NCBI GenBank assembly: GCA_021014945.1
Contig: MU266630.1
Location: 1 to 28,697 of the forward strand
Reading direction: 5' to 3'
Origin: Leucogyrophana mollusca
Taxonomy: Eukaryota > Basidiomycota > Agaricomycetes > Boletales
DNA length: 28,697 nucleotides
Below the pieces are notes generated by a model. The model saw only the letters and a program-made list of their open reading frames with translations. It had not been told where the DNA came from and did not search any database. The translations under genes and the position numbers were made by a program. Each line of letters begins with the position of its first letter. Position 1 is the stretch's first letter. Positions 21,401 through 28,697 of this stretch are shown here, in pieces.

Positions 21401-21481
21401 ATTAACGCATGTCATTGCAAGTTGAAGGAGAGCCATGAGGGTTGGAATCTTTTCCTAGAGGGTCGTCCGCGATCTTCGTGA
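18408..21481 (+). CDS. NLR-C: MLKL/HeLo-like + NB-ARC + TPR protein
   Basis: Third NLR paralog, about 956 residues. Exons: 18408-18521, 18573-18715, 18769-18907, 18960-19036 and 19084-21481. The N-terminal bundle begins MVALTNAIGALDLAKDI and runs to about 157. The NB-ARC domain has GPGGIGKS (196-203, then SMAKAI), a Walker B variant FVVLDN (Asp273), TTR (308-310), and a winged helix ending LSPIRMHI; TPR-like repeats follow. Intron 1 is 51 bases and free of stops, so if retained it would only insert 17 residues, unlike in NLR-A (frameshift plus stop) and NLR-B (stop). Intron 3 has a GCTAAAT branch-point-like site and a CACAG acceptor. Differences from the other two are scattered, with several cysteines replacing Arg/Ser near residues 535-550. 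The 3' flank runs into a securin scrap and intact palC. The frame is open, so it is probably functional. Confidence 0.86.
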
Positions 21482-22050
21482 CCTCGCAGTGTTACCGTAG
21501 ATGTTATACCTAGTGGATAACACCACTCAGTAGCTCATGTACGACCTACGCACTCTATGCTAGAATAGACCGCTACCGAGGGCCTCGTGTGCTGGACGCG
21601 TTTACCGATTAGAGCCGTCGGCGTTCTCCGCGATCCGCAGGAGCATGAGGACGACGCGCTCGTGTTCGCGATGGATGGGAGGGGGATTTTATGTTCGATA
21701 TACGATTTTCGGTTCGAAGTTTGATTTTTCCCTTGCCAATGGACCCTCGGAGTTCGCGCCTCGTTACACTCCAGATCTAAGTCTTTAGGCTCAGGCTCAT
21801 ACGGAAACCCAGCACCCTTCGTTTGCTTTTGCTTTAGACAATAGCACCCACCGCGGCTGGATCGTGGATTCCTGCGACGTTCCATGTGCGTCACCAGCAC
21901 GCTCGCAAGACCCGCCAGCGGAAATAGGAGTTAAAGTTGACGTTGATGTTACATATATAACTGCATTGTACATCCTACCCCATCCATTGCACGAATACAA
22001 AATAACAAATCAGGGCAGCCTGACCCTAAGCACACGCACGAAGATGCAGC
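21482..22050. other. NLR-C 3' flank, securin 3' scrap, palC 3' side
   Basis: 21482-21620 is the conserved NLR 3' flank (CTCGCAGTGTTACCGTAGATG, GATAACACCACTCA, TAGAATAGACCGCTACCGAG). A securin scrap follows (listed separately). 21713-22050 matches the sequence after the intact securin (CTCGGAGTTCGCGCCTCGTTAC, and CATTGCACGAATACAAAAT), that is, the old securin-palC intergenic spacer. There is no independent gene. Confidence 0.6.
21622..21712 (+). pseudogene. Securin 3'-end scrap
   Basis: About 90 bases match the last codons of securin exon 2: GACGCGCTCGTGTTCGCG corresponds to AACGCGCTCGTGCTCGCG, and GAGGGGGATTTTATGTTCGATATACG corresponds to GAGGGGGATTTCAGGTTCGATATATG. It lies tail-to-tail with intact palC. 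Everything upstream was replaced by the NLR-C duplicon. Confidence 0.65.
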
Positions 22051-23903
22051 CTAGAAATAAGACCCGGCGCCGGCGTAGGTCCCCGCCCCCGCCCCTGCTG
22101 CTGCTGTACTCCGCTGCGGGGCGTAGTTACCACCGCCGTCACCATCCGTGGCCTCCCCCTCGCCATCACAACCTAAATCGGCCCTTCTCAGCGCATCTCC
22201 CAGATCATCCACCTCCGTCCTCCTCCCTCCATCCCCCGGTGCATCCCCGTATCCTTGCGACCGCGCCTCCCACCCCGCAGACCCGGGCCCGAAGGCAGGC
22301 CGCGGGGGCGCGTATGGCTTGGTCGCGACGGCGAGGCGACCTGCGGGGATGCGGGCCTGTGGGATGGGAGGATGGTAGACATGTCAGATAAGTGGGGGGG
22401 AGAGGGAGGGGAGGGAGAATTAGTACGCACCTGCAAATCACGCTGTTTGGGGACAGGCTGGAATGATAGCTGCGCGGAATATTAGTCGGTTAGTTTTAAA
22501 GGAGGGGAGTGAGAAAAAGAAACGAAACGAATGAATAAACGCACCGAATCATTAATCTTCGTATAATGCGCCAAGAACACAGACACGCTCTCCAGCTCCT
22601 CCTGTACCACCCCCTTCCCCTTCCCCCGTCCCTTCCCCTTCCCCTCTCCCGCTCCTCCGCTCCCTCCTCCGCCTATACCCCCGCCGCGTAATTCCTCGAG
22701 CCCCTTGCGCGCCCATGTCAAGAACCCCACAGCCTCCCCCGAGCGCTCGCCCTCCCCCGCGTCGACGCCGAGCCACTTGTGCGCGAGGGTCGTGTGCAGA
22801 GCTGTATGCGAGGAGAGGTGCCGCTTGAGCGCGGGGGTGATCTCTCCTCCTGCTCCCGCTCCTGCTCCGCTGCCACTGCCACTCCCTTTCGAGAACTTGG
22901 ACGCCAGCGACACTGTCGCCGAACCCGCACCCTCGACGACGCCCACGAGCGCCCCCGCGCCGCCGTACAGCGCCGCGCACTCGAGGTGGAGCTTCGCGAG
23001 GAGCGCGGGGGAGGGGTGTGATTTCGGGAGGGGCGGACCGGGCGCGAGGAGGGCGTCTGCGGTGGCCTTGGAGAGGAGCTTGCGGATTGCGAGGGATTGT
23101 GCGGCGGCGAGGGTGGATCTGTGGGTGTGGTTAGCGGTGGAGAGGAGAGGGAGGGGAGGGGTTAATGGTGGAGAGGAAAGAGGGGGAGAGAAGACGTACT
23201 TGGCAAGCGCACCCACAACCTCGCGACTCAAGTCAACCGGCCTGCCCACACCCCCGCCCTCGCGCTCCCACGCGGGGAGCACCCCCTCCGCGAGCGTCCC
23301 CAGGACCCCTGCGGCCCGACACAGTAGGTTTACCGCGAACCCGATGCGCTCGTCGCCCTTCCCTGGCTCTGCATCGCGGTCGTAGGTGGCGATGAGGGCA
23401 GAGGCGAGGTTGGAGAGCGCGAATGCGTACGTGAGGAGCGAGGCGGCGAGGTCGTAGTGCAGGGAGGGGAGTGCGAGACGCGGAGAGGCATTGAAGAGAT
23501 GCGCGGAGAGCGTCGTGCGCCAGGAGAACACTACGTACGGCTTAGTTAGGCTATCCTGAGCTCGGGGTTACACGCACTTGGTTCCGATCTCAGCGCGATC
23601 TCGCCAGCAGCAACACATGCCATGACGGCGTACAGCTGCGGCAGGTACTCGTCCAGCACCTGCACGTGGGGTTGGCAGAGTAGATAAAGGTAACGAAAGA
23701 GTGCTCACTTTGACCAGCCTAAGGTAGTCTTTATCATCGCGATCGGTGCGTTTGCTCTCCTTCAGGACACCACGGAGGTTCGCGCGCGCCTGGGTGGCCT
23801 CGGCGAGGTGCGCAGCGTAAGTACCCGCTGGCGACTGGTCGACGCAGAAATCAGCAAAAGAAATGGCGCCGGTTGTGGGCAGCTCATAGACGTAGATGCT
23901 CAT
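22051..23903 (-). CDS. palC: pH-response regulator PalC (BRO1-domain protein)
   Basis: PalC links the alkaline-pH sensor complex to ESCRT-III (Vps32/Snf7) in the Rim/Pal signalling pathway at the plasma membrane. Six exons: 23903-23709, 23659-23578, 23530-23200, 23118-22545, 22469-22431 and 22356-22051, giving about 508 residues; all phases agree. Family features: start YVYELPTTGAISFADFCVD, ARANLRGVLKE, the VLDEYLPQLYAVMACV and FSWRTTLSA blocks, SLAIRKLLSKATADAL, PLPKSHPSPALLAKLHLECAAL, HTTLAHKWLG, EELESVSVFLAHYTKIND, ARIPAGRLAV and the terminal TYAGAGSYF. The BRO1-like domain covers most of the first 420 residues, interrupted by Gly/Ser/Ala and Gly/Lys low-complexity loops that may vary in length. 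It faces the NLR-C/securin scrap on its 3' side and a tRNA 67 bases upstream. Two partial relicts of it lie in this window. It is probably functional. Confidence 0.87.
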
Positions 23904-23957
23904 TGGCGGTGACAGGCGAACTTGAAGGCGTTTCGGGACTTTGGGTAATCGTACTGC

Positions 23958-23969
23958 AAAAAGTCAAAA
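23958..23969 (-). terminator. Pol III T-run terminator of tRNA-Val
   Basis: On the minus strand, immediately after the tRNA, the sequence reads TTTTGACTTTTT: a T4 run followed by a T5 run, the usual signal for RNA polymerase III release. Confidence 0.75.
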
Positions 23970-23970
23970 T

Positions 23971-24043
23971 GATTTGACCCAGGCTCGAACTGGGGACCTT
24001 CTGTGTGTTAGACAGATGCGATAACCAACTACGCCATCAAACC
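23971..24043 (-). tRNA. tRNA-Val (anticodon AAC)
   Basis: Minus strand 24043 to 23971, 73 bases plus discriminator A at 23970. The acceptor stem GGTTTGA/TCAAATC pairs with one G-U. The D arm carries GTAGTTGG (box A). The anticodon arm TCTGT-CTAACAC-ACAGA gives anticodon AAC in a seven-base loop, and there is a T arm with GTTCGAGCC (box B). There is no intron. Runs of four and five T just downstream (complement of 23966-23969 and 23958-23962) fit a polymerase III terminator. Confidence 0.96.
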
Positions 24044-24278
24044 GATGATGATGGCTGTGTTAAGGGACTCCTTATGGGAAATGGCAAGGGTCATTCCATA
24101 CGTGGGCTTATGTTCTTAGGGTTAGGTCTAGGTCTTTAGTACATACACCACCACCTGTGCTGTAAATTATTCCAATGCTATCTGGTGAGCTCCTCTCGGA
24201 ACCTATGCAAGTCGCCGCAGCCTGTCGAAGGCCTTCGAGCTAGTTATACTCCGACCCTCGAAGGATCGTTGATTGGAA

Positions 24279-25397
24279 TCACTGCGTCTCATCGTACGGA
24301 GGCAGACCCCACTCCTCCGGAACAAACTCCTCCAGCGACTTCAGCGTCTGGTCTGGCAAGTGTGCACCCGAGTACTCCACATTCAGTAGATTCGCATCCG
24401 GCACCCACACGACTGCCCACCCTCACATCAGCGCCGTACCATTACCACGCCAAACACAGCCCACTCACCCGACATCCCAGCACGCTTCCCAGCCTCCACG
24501 CCCGGAATTGCGTCCTCAAACACTAGCCCCCGTGCCCTCTCCCGCCACTCCTCCCCGTCCTCCCCGCATGCCTCCACCTCGCCCTCCCCCACGCCCCGCC
24601 CCAGTCGCTCCCGCGCCGCGCACAGGAATATATACGGCTCCGGCTTCCCTCGCGTCTTCCCCGCGACGTCGTCCGCACACACAACCCGCGCACCGAACGC
24701 GCCAAACATGTCGCCCAGGTGCGCCGTCTTCAGGAGGAGGTTACGCCGCTGCGAGGCGGTGGCGAGCGCGATCGGGATGTTGTGCGCGTGCAGGTGCTTG
24801 ATGAGCCGCCGCGCGCCGGGGAGGGGCTGTACGGTCGGCCAGCGCGCGTCTTGTGCGTCCCGCCGGAGGGAGAGGTAGGTGTCCACTGTAAGAGGGATGT
24901 CCGGGAAGAAGGAGAGGAGGAGCTCGGCGGCGTCGCGCTCGACTTGGACCAAGCAAGGATGGAAGGGTGAATGTCAGTGCGGGTTGCATTCGAATTGGGG
25001 ACTGGGGACTAACGTTTGCCCATCAGACCGGCCTTGATGTCCCAAGTCATCGTCTTGCCATACGGCGCTAGGATGTCGTCTGCCGGGCGGGTGGGACGAT
25101 CGCGATTCACGATCGATGACATTCACGATCACGAGGCTTCGTAAGTACCACCACAGTATAATACGACTGGGGCTGTAGAAGTGTGCTCACTAGTTACTTC
25201 CGTGTACACGCGCTCCGTGTCGATCAGGAGGCCTATGGATGGGGTGGGTTCGATTATACGAACAGAAGTAGGGCAGAATCATAGAGAGTTGGCATGGCAT
25301 GGACATGGACATGACATGGGACTGGGGACGTACCATCCATGTCGAATATCACGTATTCTATCTTTCGACGTGGTACTGAGCTCGGATCGGATACCAT
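24279..25397 (-). CDS. HAD-superfamily phosphatase (pseudouridine-5'-phosphatase type)
   Basis: Predicted small-molecule phosphomonoesterase with a HAD Rossmann core and helical cap, of the HDHD1/GPP-like subgroup. Five exons: 25397-25334, 25232-25191, 25079-25014, 24942-24469 and 24412-24279, giving about 259 residues, with all phases consistent. Motif I FDMDGLLIDTE is split by intron 1; the two Asp are the nucleophile and the acid/base. Motif II is ALATAS, motif III is the Lys in KTRGKPEPYIF, and motif IV is VFEDAIPGVEAG, binding Mg2+. The cap has YTEVTNDILAPYGKTMTWDIKAGLMG in two short exons, and the C-terminus ends KSLEEFVPEEWGLPPYDETQ. Substrate could be pseudouridine-5'-phosphate, glycerol-3-phosphate or a sugar phosphate; the sequence alone does not decide. 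An acidic Gly/Glu insert (GRGVGEGEVEACGEDGEEW) precedes motif IV. It is transcribed in the same direction as the tRNA and palC. Confidence 0.87.
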
Positions 25398-25671
25398 CGT
25401 GATGTGTGGGGGTGGTTATTGGATTCGGTGAGCTGCGATCGTCGTGTTTGGGACGTTGGTATCTCAAGATCTCAGCGTTTGGTGGTTTGGGCGGTCAAGA
25501 TCATATGGACATTTCACATATTGTGCAACGTCCATCTTGGGATCGGGGTCGGAGTACTAGCCACGAGTCAGATCACCCAAAAGTGGGTTTCTAGAGACGC
25601 GCGAGGCACGTGAGTCCGTAGAAGTCAGTCTATATGCTGAGTAAGCGAGGAGGCTCAGTGCTCTTGCTTCT

Positions 25672-26209
25672 CACCTGAGACACAACCGAATCTGTGTTCG
25701 GGACAGATGCGAGAAGGATTTGAGTATATTTTATCATTCTGTGCACGGATCTGTACCATAAGCAGACATATGAACAGATTTAAAGTCTGACTCTGAATCT
25801 TTTTGTCCTACAGAGACGGGAAATGTCCTACAAACAGAACTACAATATGAACTAGGATTTGACCTTAAATCTGGGTTATATACAGAATTAGGATACAGAT
25901 TCTGAATTTGGATGGAAAACAGATTTTTGGCCGACCAATCAGAAGCCGTCATTCGGATCTGTTGCAACAAAAGACCCAGAATCCGTTAATGGGATCTGTA
26001 TCCACTCCAGATTTATGGTCGGGGACCAGTACATATTGTCGCTCTGTTCTCGGGACGTTTTCTGTTTCTATAGGACAAAAAGATTCAGAGCCAGAATTTA
26101 AATTTGTCCATATTTCTGTTTATGGTACAGATCCACGCACGGAATGACAAAATATACTCGAATCCTTCCCGCATCTGTCCCGAACACAGATTTGGCTGTG
26201 TCTCAGGTG
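25672..26209. mobile_element. Fold-back / MITE-like element with long inverted repeats
   Basis: The ends are CACCTGAGACACA and its complement TGTGTCTCAGGTG. The arms (about 25672-25905 and 25975-26209) are imperfect inverted copies over most of their length. Matching blocks include AATCTGTGTTCGGGACAGATG, GGATCTGTACCATAA and CTGAATCTTTTTGTCCTA with their complements. A 3-base TCT flanks both sides (25669-25671 and 26210-26212) and could be a target-site duplication. There is no transposase, so it would be non-autonomous. The two open frames inside it mirror each other because of the palindrome and are not genes. A CACTA-like origin is possible from the CAC ends and 3-base duplication, but this is weak. 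Confidence 0.72.
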
Positions 26210-26212
26210 TCT

Positions 26213-26739
26213 GCCACATCAGCACATCGGTCGAGCCGCCTTGCCCCGCAGAGCCTCAACAGCTCGTTTTCTGTTTTCTCGCATCAAGCTATCTCATTAG
26301 GTCATTCTTGGCAACCGGGTGTTAGTGCTCGACGACAAAGCATTTTCGGCGCTTTCGGTTTTCTTCGAGTCTTCGGTGCAACAGCAACAAGGGACCCCTC
26401 CGAGTCCGACACATTGCGCTCGTCCTTTCACTCTCGGTGAGCTCATCTGTGGTTCGGATCCTCGTGCGCATCCGTGCACGGTGAAGACAAGTCCAGCGGG
26501 GAGCCGGCCATGTGGTCATCGGACCCTTGTTTCGAATTCGGGAAGCTCTCGTCGGGTCTCACGAGCGTGTAGCGCTCATGCCGAAACTTGACGAGGTGGA
26601 AGGTATGTGCACCCTTCCATTCCTCCATTGTTTTTGATTTTCGGTGTCGAGCCTTGAAGCACCATCATCGGCAGCCTCGTTTCTCGTTTCTCGGATCCCA
26701 CCACCCCTCCCTCGGTGCCACAATCAACACGTCAGAAGA
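26213..26739. other. Unassigned region
   Basis: The longest frame is 90 codons on the plus strand (26319-26591), beginning MLVLDDKAFSALSVFFES. It has no recognisable domain, no clear splice partners and no obvious counterpart elsewhere in the window. I cannot tell a small gene or a degraded exon from chance. Confidence 0.2.
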
Positions 26740-27095
26740 TCACCTATCGCAGGTAGATTCTTCGCATATGTTGTGTGTCCTACCGCAGGGCACTGCCGCA
26801 CTAAGTACCGAAGGGCCTGTTGCGCAATCACGCTTGTATCCTATCGCAGGTACAATCTAGTGCATTGCGTGCCATGTATCCTATCATAGGTGCACTTCGG
26901 CACAATCATGTACGTGTATCCTATCACAAGTACATTTTAGCGCGTTGTGCGCTTGTATTCAATCGCAGGTGCAATTTAGCGCAGCACGCGCCATCTATCC
27001 TATCACAAGTGCATTCTGGCACAATCACGTGCTTGTATCCCTTCGCAGGTGCATCGCGCGCTTGTATCCTATCGTAGATACCATTCGGCGCCTCG
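26740..27095. repeat. About 40-base minisatellite
   Basis: Seven clear units start at 26835, 26875, 26915, 26954, 26994, 27034 and 27063, with spacings of 40, 40, 39, 40, 40 and 29 bases. The consensus is roughly TGTATCCTATCGCAGGTGCA followed by a GCGCAATCACGTGC-type half. More degenerate unit remnants are visible from about 26740. Units diverge by several bases, so the array is not recent. Confidence 0.85.
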
Positions 27096-27227
27096 CATCC
27101 TTGCGTTCCGGCACAAGTGCACCTGTATACTCCATAGACTGCTAGTGGGCTTGGACTTGTGGCAAGAGACACTCGTAGACCCGGAATGATTCAAAATTTA
27201 TATATCTTCTAAGCAAAGCGTCTTATA

Positions 27228-27364
27228 ACATCTACGGTAACACTGCGAAGTCATGAAGATCGCAGACGTCCCTCTAGGAAAAGCTTCCACCCTCTGTGGA
27301 TCTCCTTCAGTTTGCAATGACCTGCGTTAATGGACGGGCGATCTGGATGGATTCCCATGTCCGG
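27228..27364 (-). pseudogene. NLR 3'-end relict
   Basis: On the minus strand this matches the last 35 or so codons and the start of the 3' flank of the NLR genes: MGIHPD, then INAGHCKLKE, LFLEGRLRSS and a stop at 27251-27253, followed by CTTCGCAGTGTTACCGTAGATG. It is closest to NLR-C (INA, and the same flank). Nothing of the NB-ARC or N-terminal part is present. It is joined directly at about 27365 to a palC fragment on the opposite strand. Confidence 0.9.
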
Positions 27365-27365
27365 C

Positions 27366-27731
27366 AGGTGCATTTTCTCTCCTCTCCCTTCTTACCCTTC
27401 TCTCCTCCCTTCTCCCCTCTCCACCGCTAACCCCACCCGCAGATCCACCCTCGCCGCCGCCCAGTCCCTCGCCATCCGCAAGCTCCTCGCCAAGGCCACC
27501 GCATTCGCCCTCTCGCGCCCGGGCCGCCCCTCCCGAAATCACACCCCTCCCCCGCGCGCCTCGCAAAGCTCCACCTCGAGTGCGCGGCGCCCGTGGGCGT
27601 CGTCGAGGTTGCGGGCTCAACAACACTGTCCCAGTTCTCGAAAGGCGGTGGAGGGGGTGGAGGAGGAGCGGAAGGGGGAGGGGGAGGATGGCAGATCACC
27701 CTCGCGCCGAAGCGCCACCTCTCCGTGCATA
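27366..27731 (+). pseudogene. palC relict 2 (exon 4 fragment)
   Basis: Plus-strand fragment matching palC intron 3 (CT-rich, ending CGCTAACCCCACCCGCAG) and the first half of exon 4: STLAAAQSLAIRKLLAKAT, then after a frame change GVVEVAGSTTLSQFSKG, a Gly-rich loop, and ITLAPKRHLS. Homology stops near 27731. Frame breaks lie between about 27515 and 27595. The order NLR tail (minus) then palC (plus) is not a simple inversion of the NLR-C / palC region. Confidence 0.85.
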
Positions 27732-28079
27732 CATCTGGAAAATCACTTGCAACTACCCGAACTATGGCAGCCCTACAGTAGCTCGCGTAGGATGTATAGA
27801 TGCATAGGCAAGCCCCCCGTTATCGAGCACTTTATACCAGGCCAGTGCTACAGTAGCTCGCAATAGCAAGATATTCGGCTATTCACGTAGTTAGATAGCG
27901 CTTGTAGTGAGATGTAGTGACGCCTGGGTACACTGCTGCCGGGGCATTGTATTCGAAAATGCTACCTGATTGTCGGCCAGCTGTCGTCCTCAGGCAGAAG
28001 CAGTATGTGGTATAATCAATCAATTCAATAGTCTCAATGCTTAGGGACACAATGGAGGGCGAGTTTATACAGCGGTGGC
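27732..28079. other. Intergenic region
   Basis: No gene seen. A 14-base direct repeat, CTACAGTAGCTCGC, occurs at 27773-27786 and 27848-27861. Otherwise I see nothing I can name. Confidence 0.4.
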
Positions 28080-28697
28080 CTACAGTCCTTGATTGACCAT
28101 GAAATCTTCGTAATCCAATTCCTCTGCTTCGTCTACTTCGACCGTGTGCGCGGAAGCCCCCGCTCGTTGCCTAGTACGATGCAGGAATGATGAGACGAAC
28201 ACGAAGTCCAAAAAATGACTGCTCACCTCGCTGTATTGAGAAGTTCGTCCAATACTTGCTGTGCAAGGTTGACGCCAGCCGACACTGAGAACTTCTTCCA
28301 GCCGTTGAGATTTTTCATATGGCGGTTGTAGACCTTCTCGTACTTCTTGCCATTGAAATCGACCTGCTTTCGTTCACCTGTGCTCCACTCGTCTATCGCA
28401 CACTCGATCTAAAGAAGTCCATCAGCACAGTGACTCGAATAGAGACAAAATTATGCCAACACTTACCGCGGTGCAAACAAACGCAATGGTATTCAAAGGG
28501 AAGGGTGTGAAATACTCAGCGTATCGAATGCCGTCGGCCTGAAGGTTAGTGAACCACTGCGTGATGATGATCTTCGCGATGATCTTCTGCTTATACATGG
28601 TGTTCGGAAGGTCTCTGTTGTTTGGATCCTGTGTAAACCAGAACTGCCGATGATTGGTGTGAATTATTGGTCGAACAAATGGACGTACCAGATAGAC
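28080..28697 (-). CDS. DUF6532-like protein, 3' part (runs off the window)
   Basis: The C-terminal portion of a gene whose 5' end lies beyond the right edge. Exons: edge to 28689 (last three codons of an exon), 28628-28467, 28408-28227 and 28170-28080, with GT..AG introns and matching phases. The peptide includes KIIAKIIITQWF, GIRYAEYFTPFPLNTIAFV, IECAIDEWSTGERKQVDF, YEKVYNRHMKNLNGWKKF, then an acidic tail with EVDEAEELDYEDF before the stop. The YF-NPFP-LxxxAxxxTAxEC-xxEWxTG pattern resembles DUF6532, a family of unknown function common in Agaricomycetes; the match is from memory. No function can be given. Confidence 0.75.

Noticed and set aside
22705..23385. 226-codon plus-strand frame over palC
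   Set aside because: Antisense to GC-rich palC exons. Low-complexity Pro/Ala/Arg, no family resemblance, while the minus strand has a full PalC.
25734..26147. Two similar frames (25734-25970 minus, 25908-26147 plus) that look like paralogous proteins
   Set aside because: They are the same arm of an inverted repeat read on opposite strands, a consequence of the palindrome.
26835..27095. Possible CRISPR-like array
   Set aside because: The whole 40-base period is repetitive with no unique spacers, and the host is a eukaryote. It is a minisatellite.

Overview
The window looks like chromosomal DNA of a mushroom-forming basidiomycete (Agaricomycete). Genes carry several 40-65 base introns with GT..AG ends and CTAAC/CTAAT branch points. 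The families also fit: a PalC with a YAGAGSYF-type end, a DUF6532 protein, RecQ-like helicase paralogs, and NLR proteins with an MLKL/HeLo-like N-terminus followed by NB-ARC and TPR. All gene models were built by hand from splice signals and reading frame. No database was searched.

Layout, left to right: a RecQ-like helicase (minus, 198-2541); NLR-A (plus, 3334-6471); two broken UTP25-like copies (minus, about 6890-8130 and 8200-9660); an intact securin-like gene (plus, 10127-11508); a palC relict (minus, 11755-12290) and a small UTP25 scrap; NLR-B (plus, 12997-16069); a securin relict (plus, about 16190-16680) and a third UTP25 relict (minus, about 16690-17790); NLR-C (plus, 18408-21481); a scrap of securin 3' end; intact palC (minus, 22051-23903); tRNA-Val(AAC) (minus); a HAD phosphatase (minus, 24279-25397); a 538-base fold-back element; a 40-base minisatellite; a joined NLR-tail relict and palC relict (27228-27731); and the 3' part of a DUF6532 gene (minus, to the window edge).

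The main story is a segmental-duplication hot spot. Three NLR paralogs have the same five-exon structure and share about 400 bases of 5' flank and about 120 bases of 3' flank. They are separated by broken copies of a UTP25 / securin / palC neighbourhood. One intact securin sits beside a ruined palC, and one intact palC sits beside a ruined securin, as expected after block duplication and reciprocal loss.

The NLRs are the likely functional system: candidate non-self or damage sensors whose N-terminal helical bundle could act as a cell-death or membrane-active effector. The housekeeping genes (securin in the cell cycle, PalC in pH sensing, UTP25 in ribosome biogenesis, tRNA, HAD) appear to be bystanders caught in the duplications.
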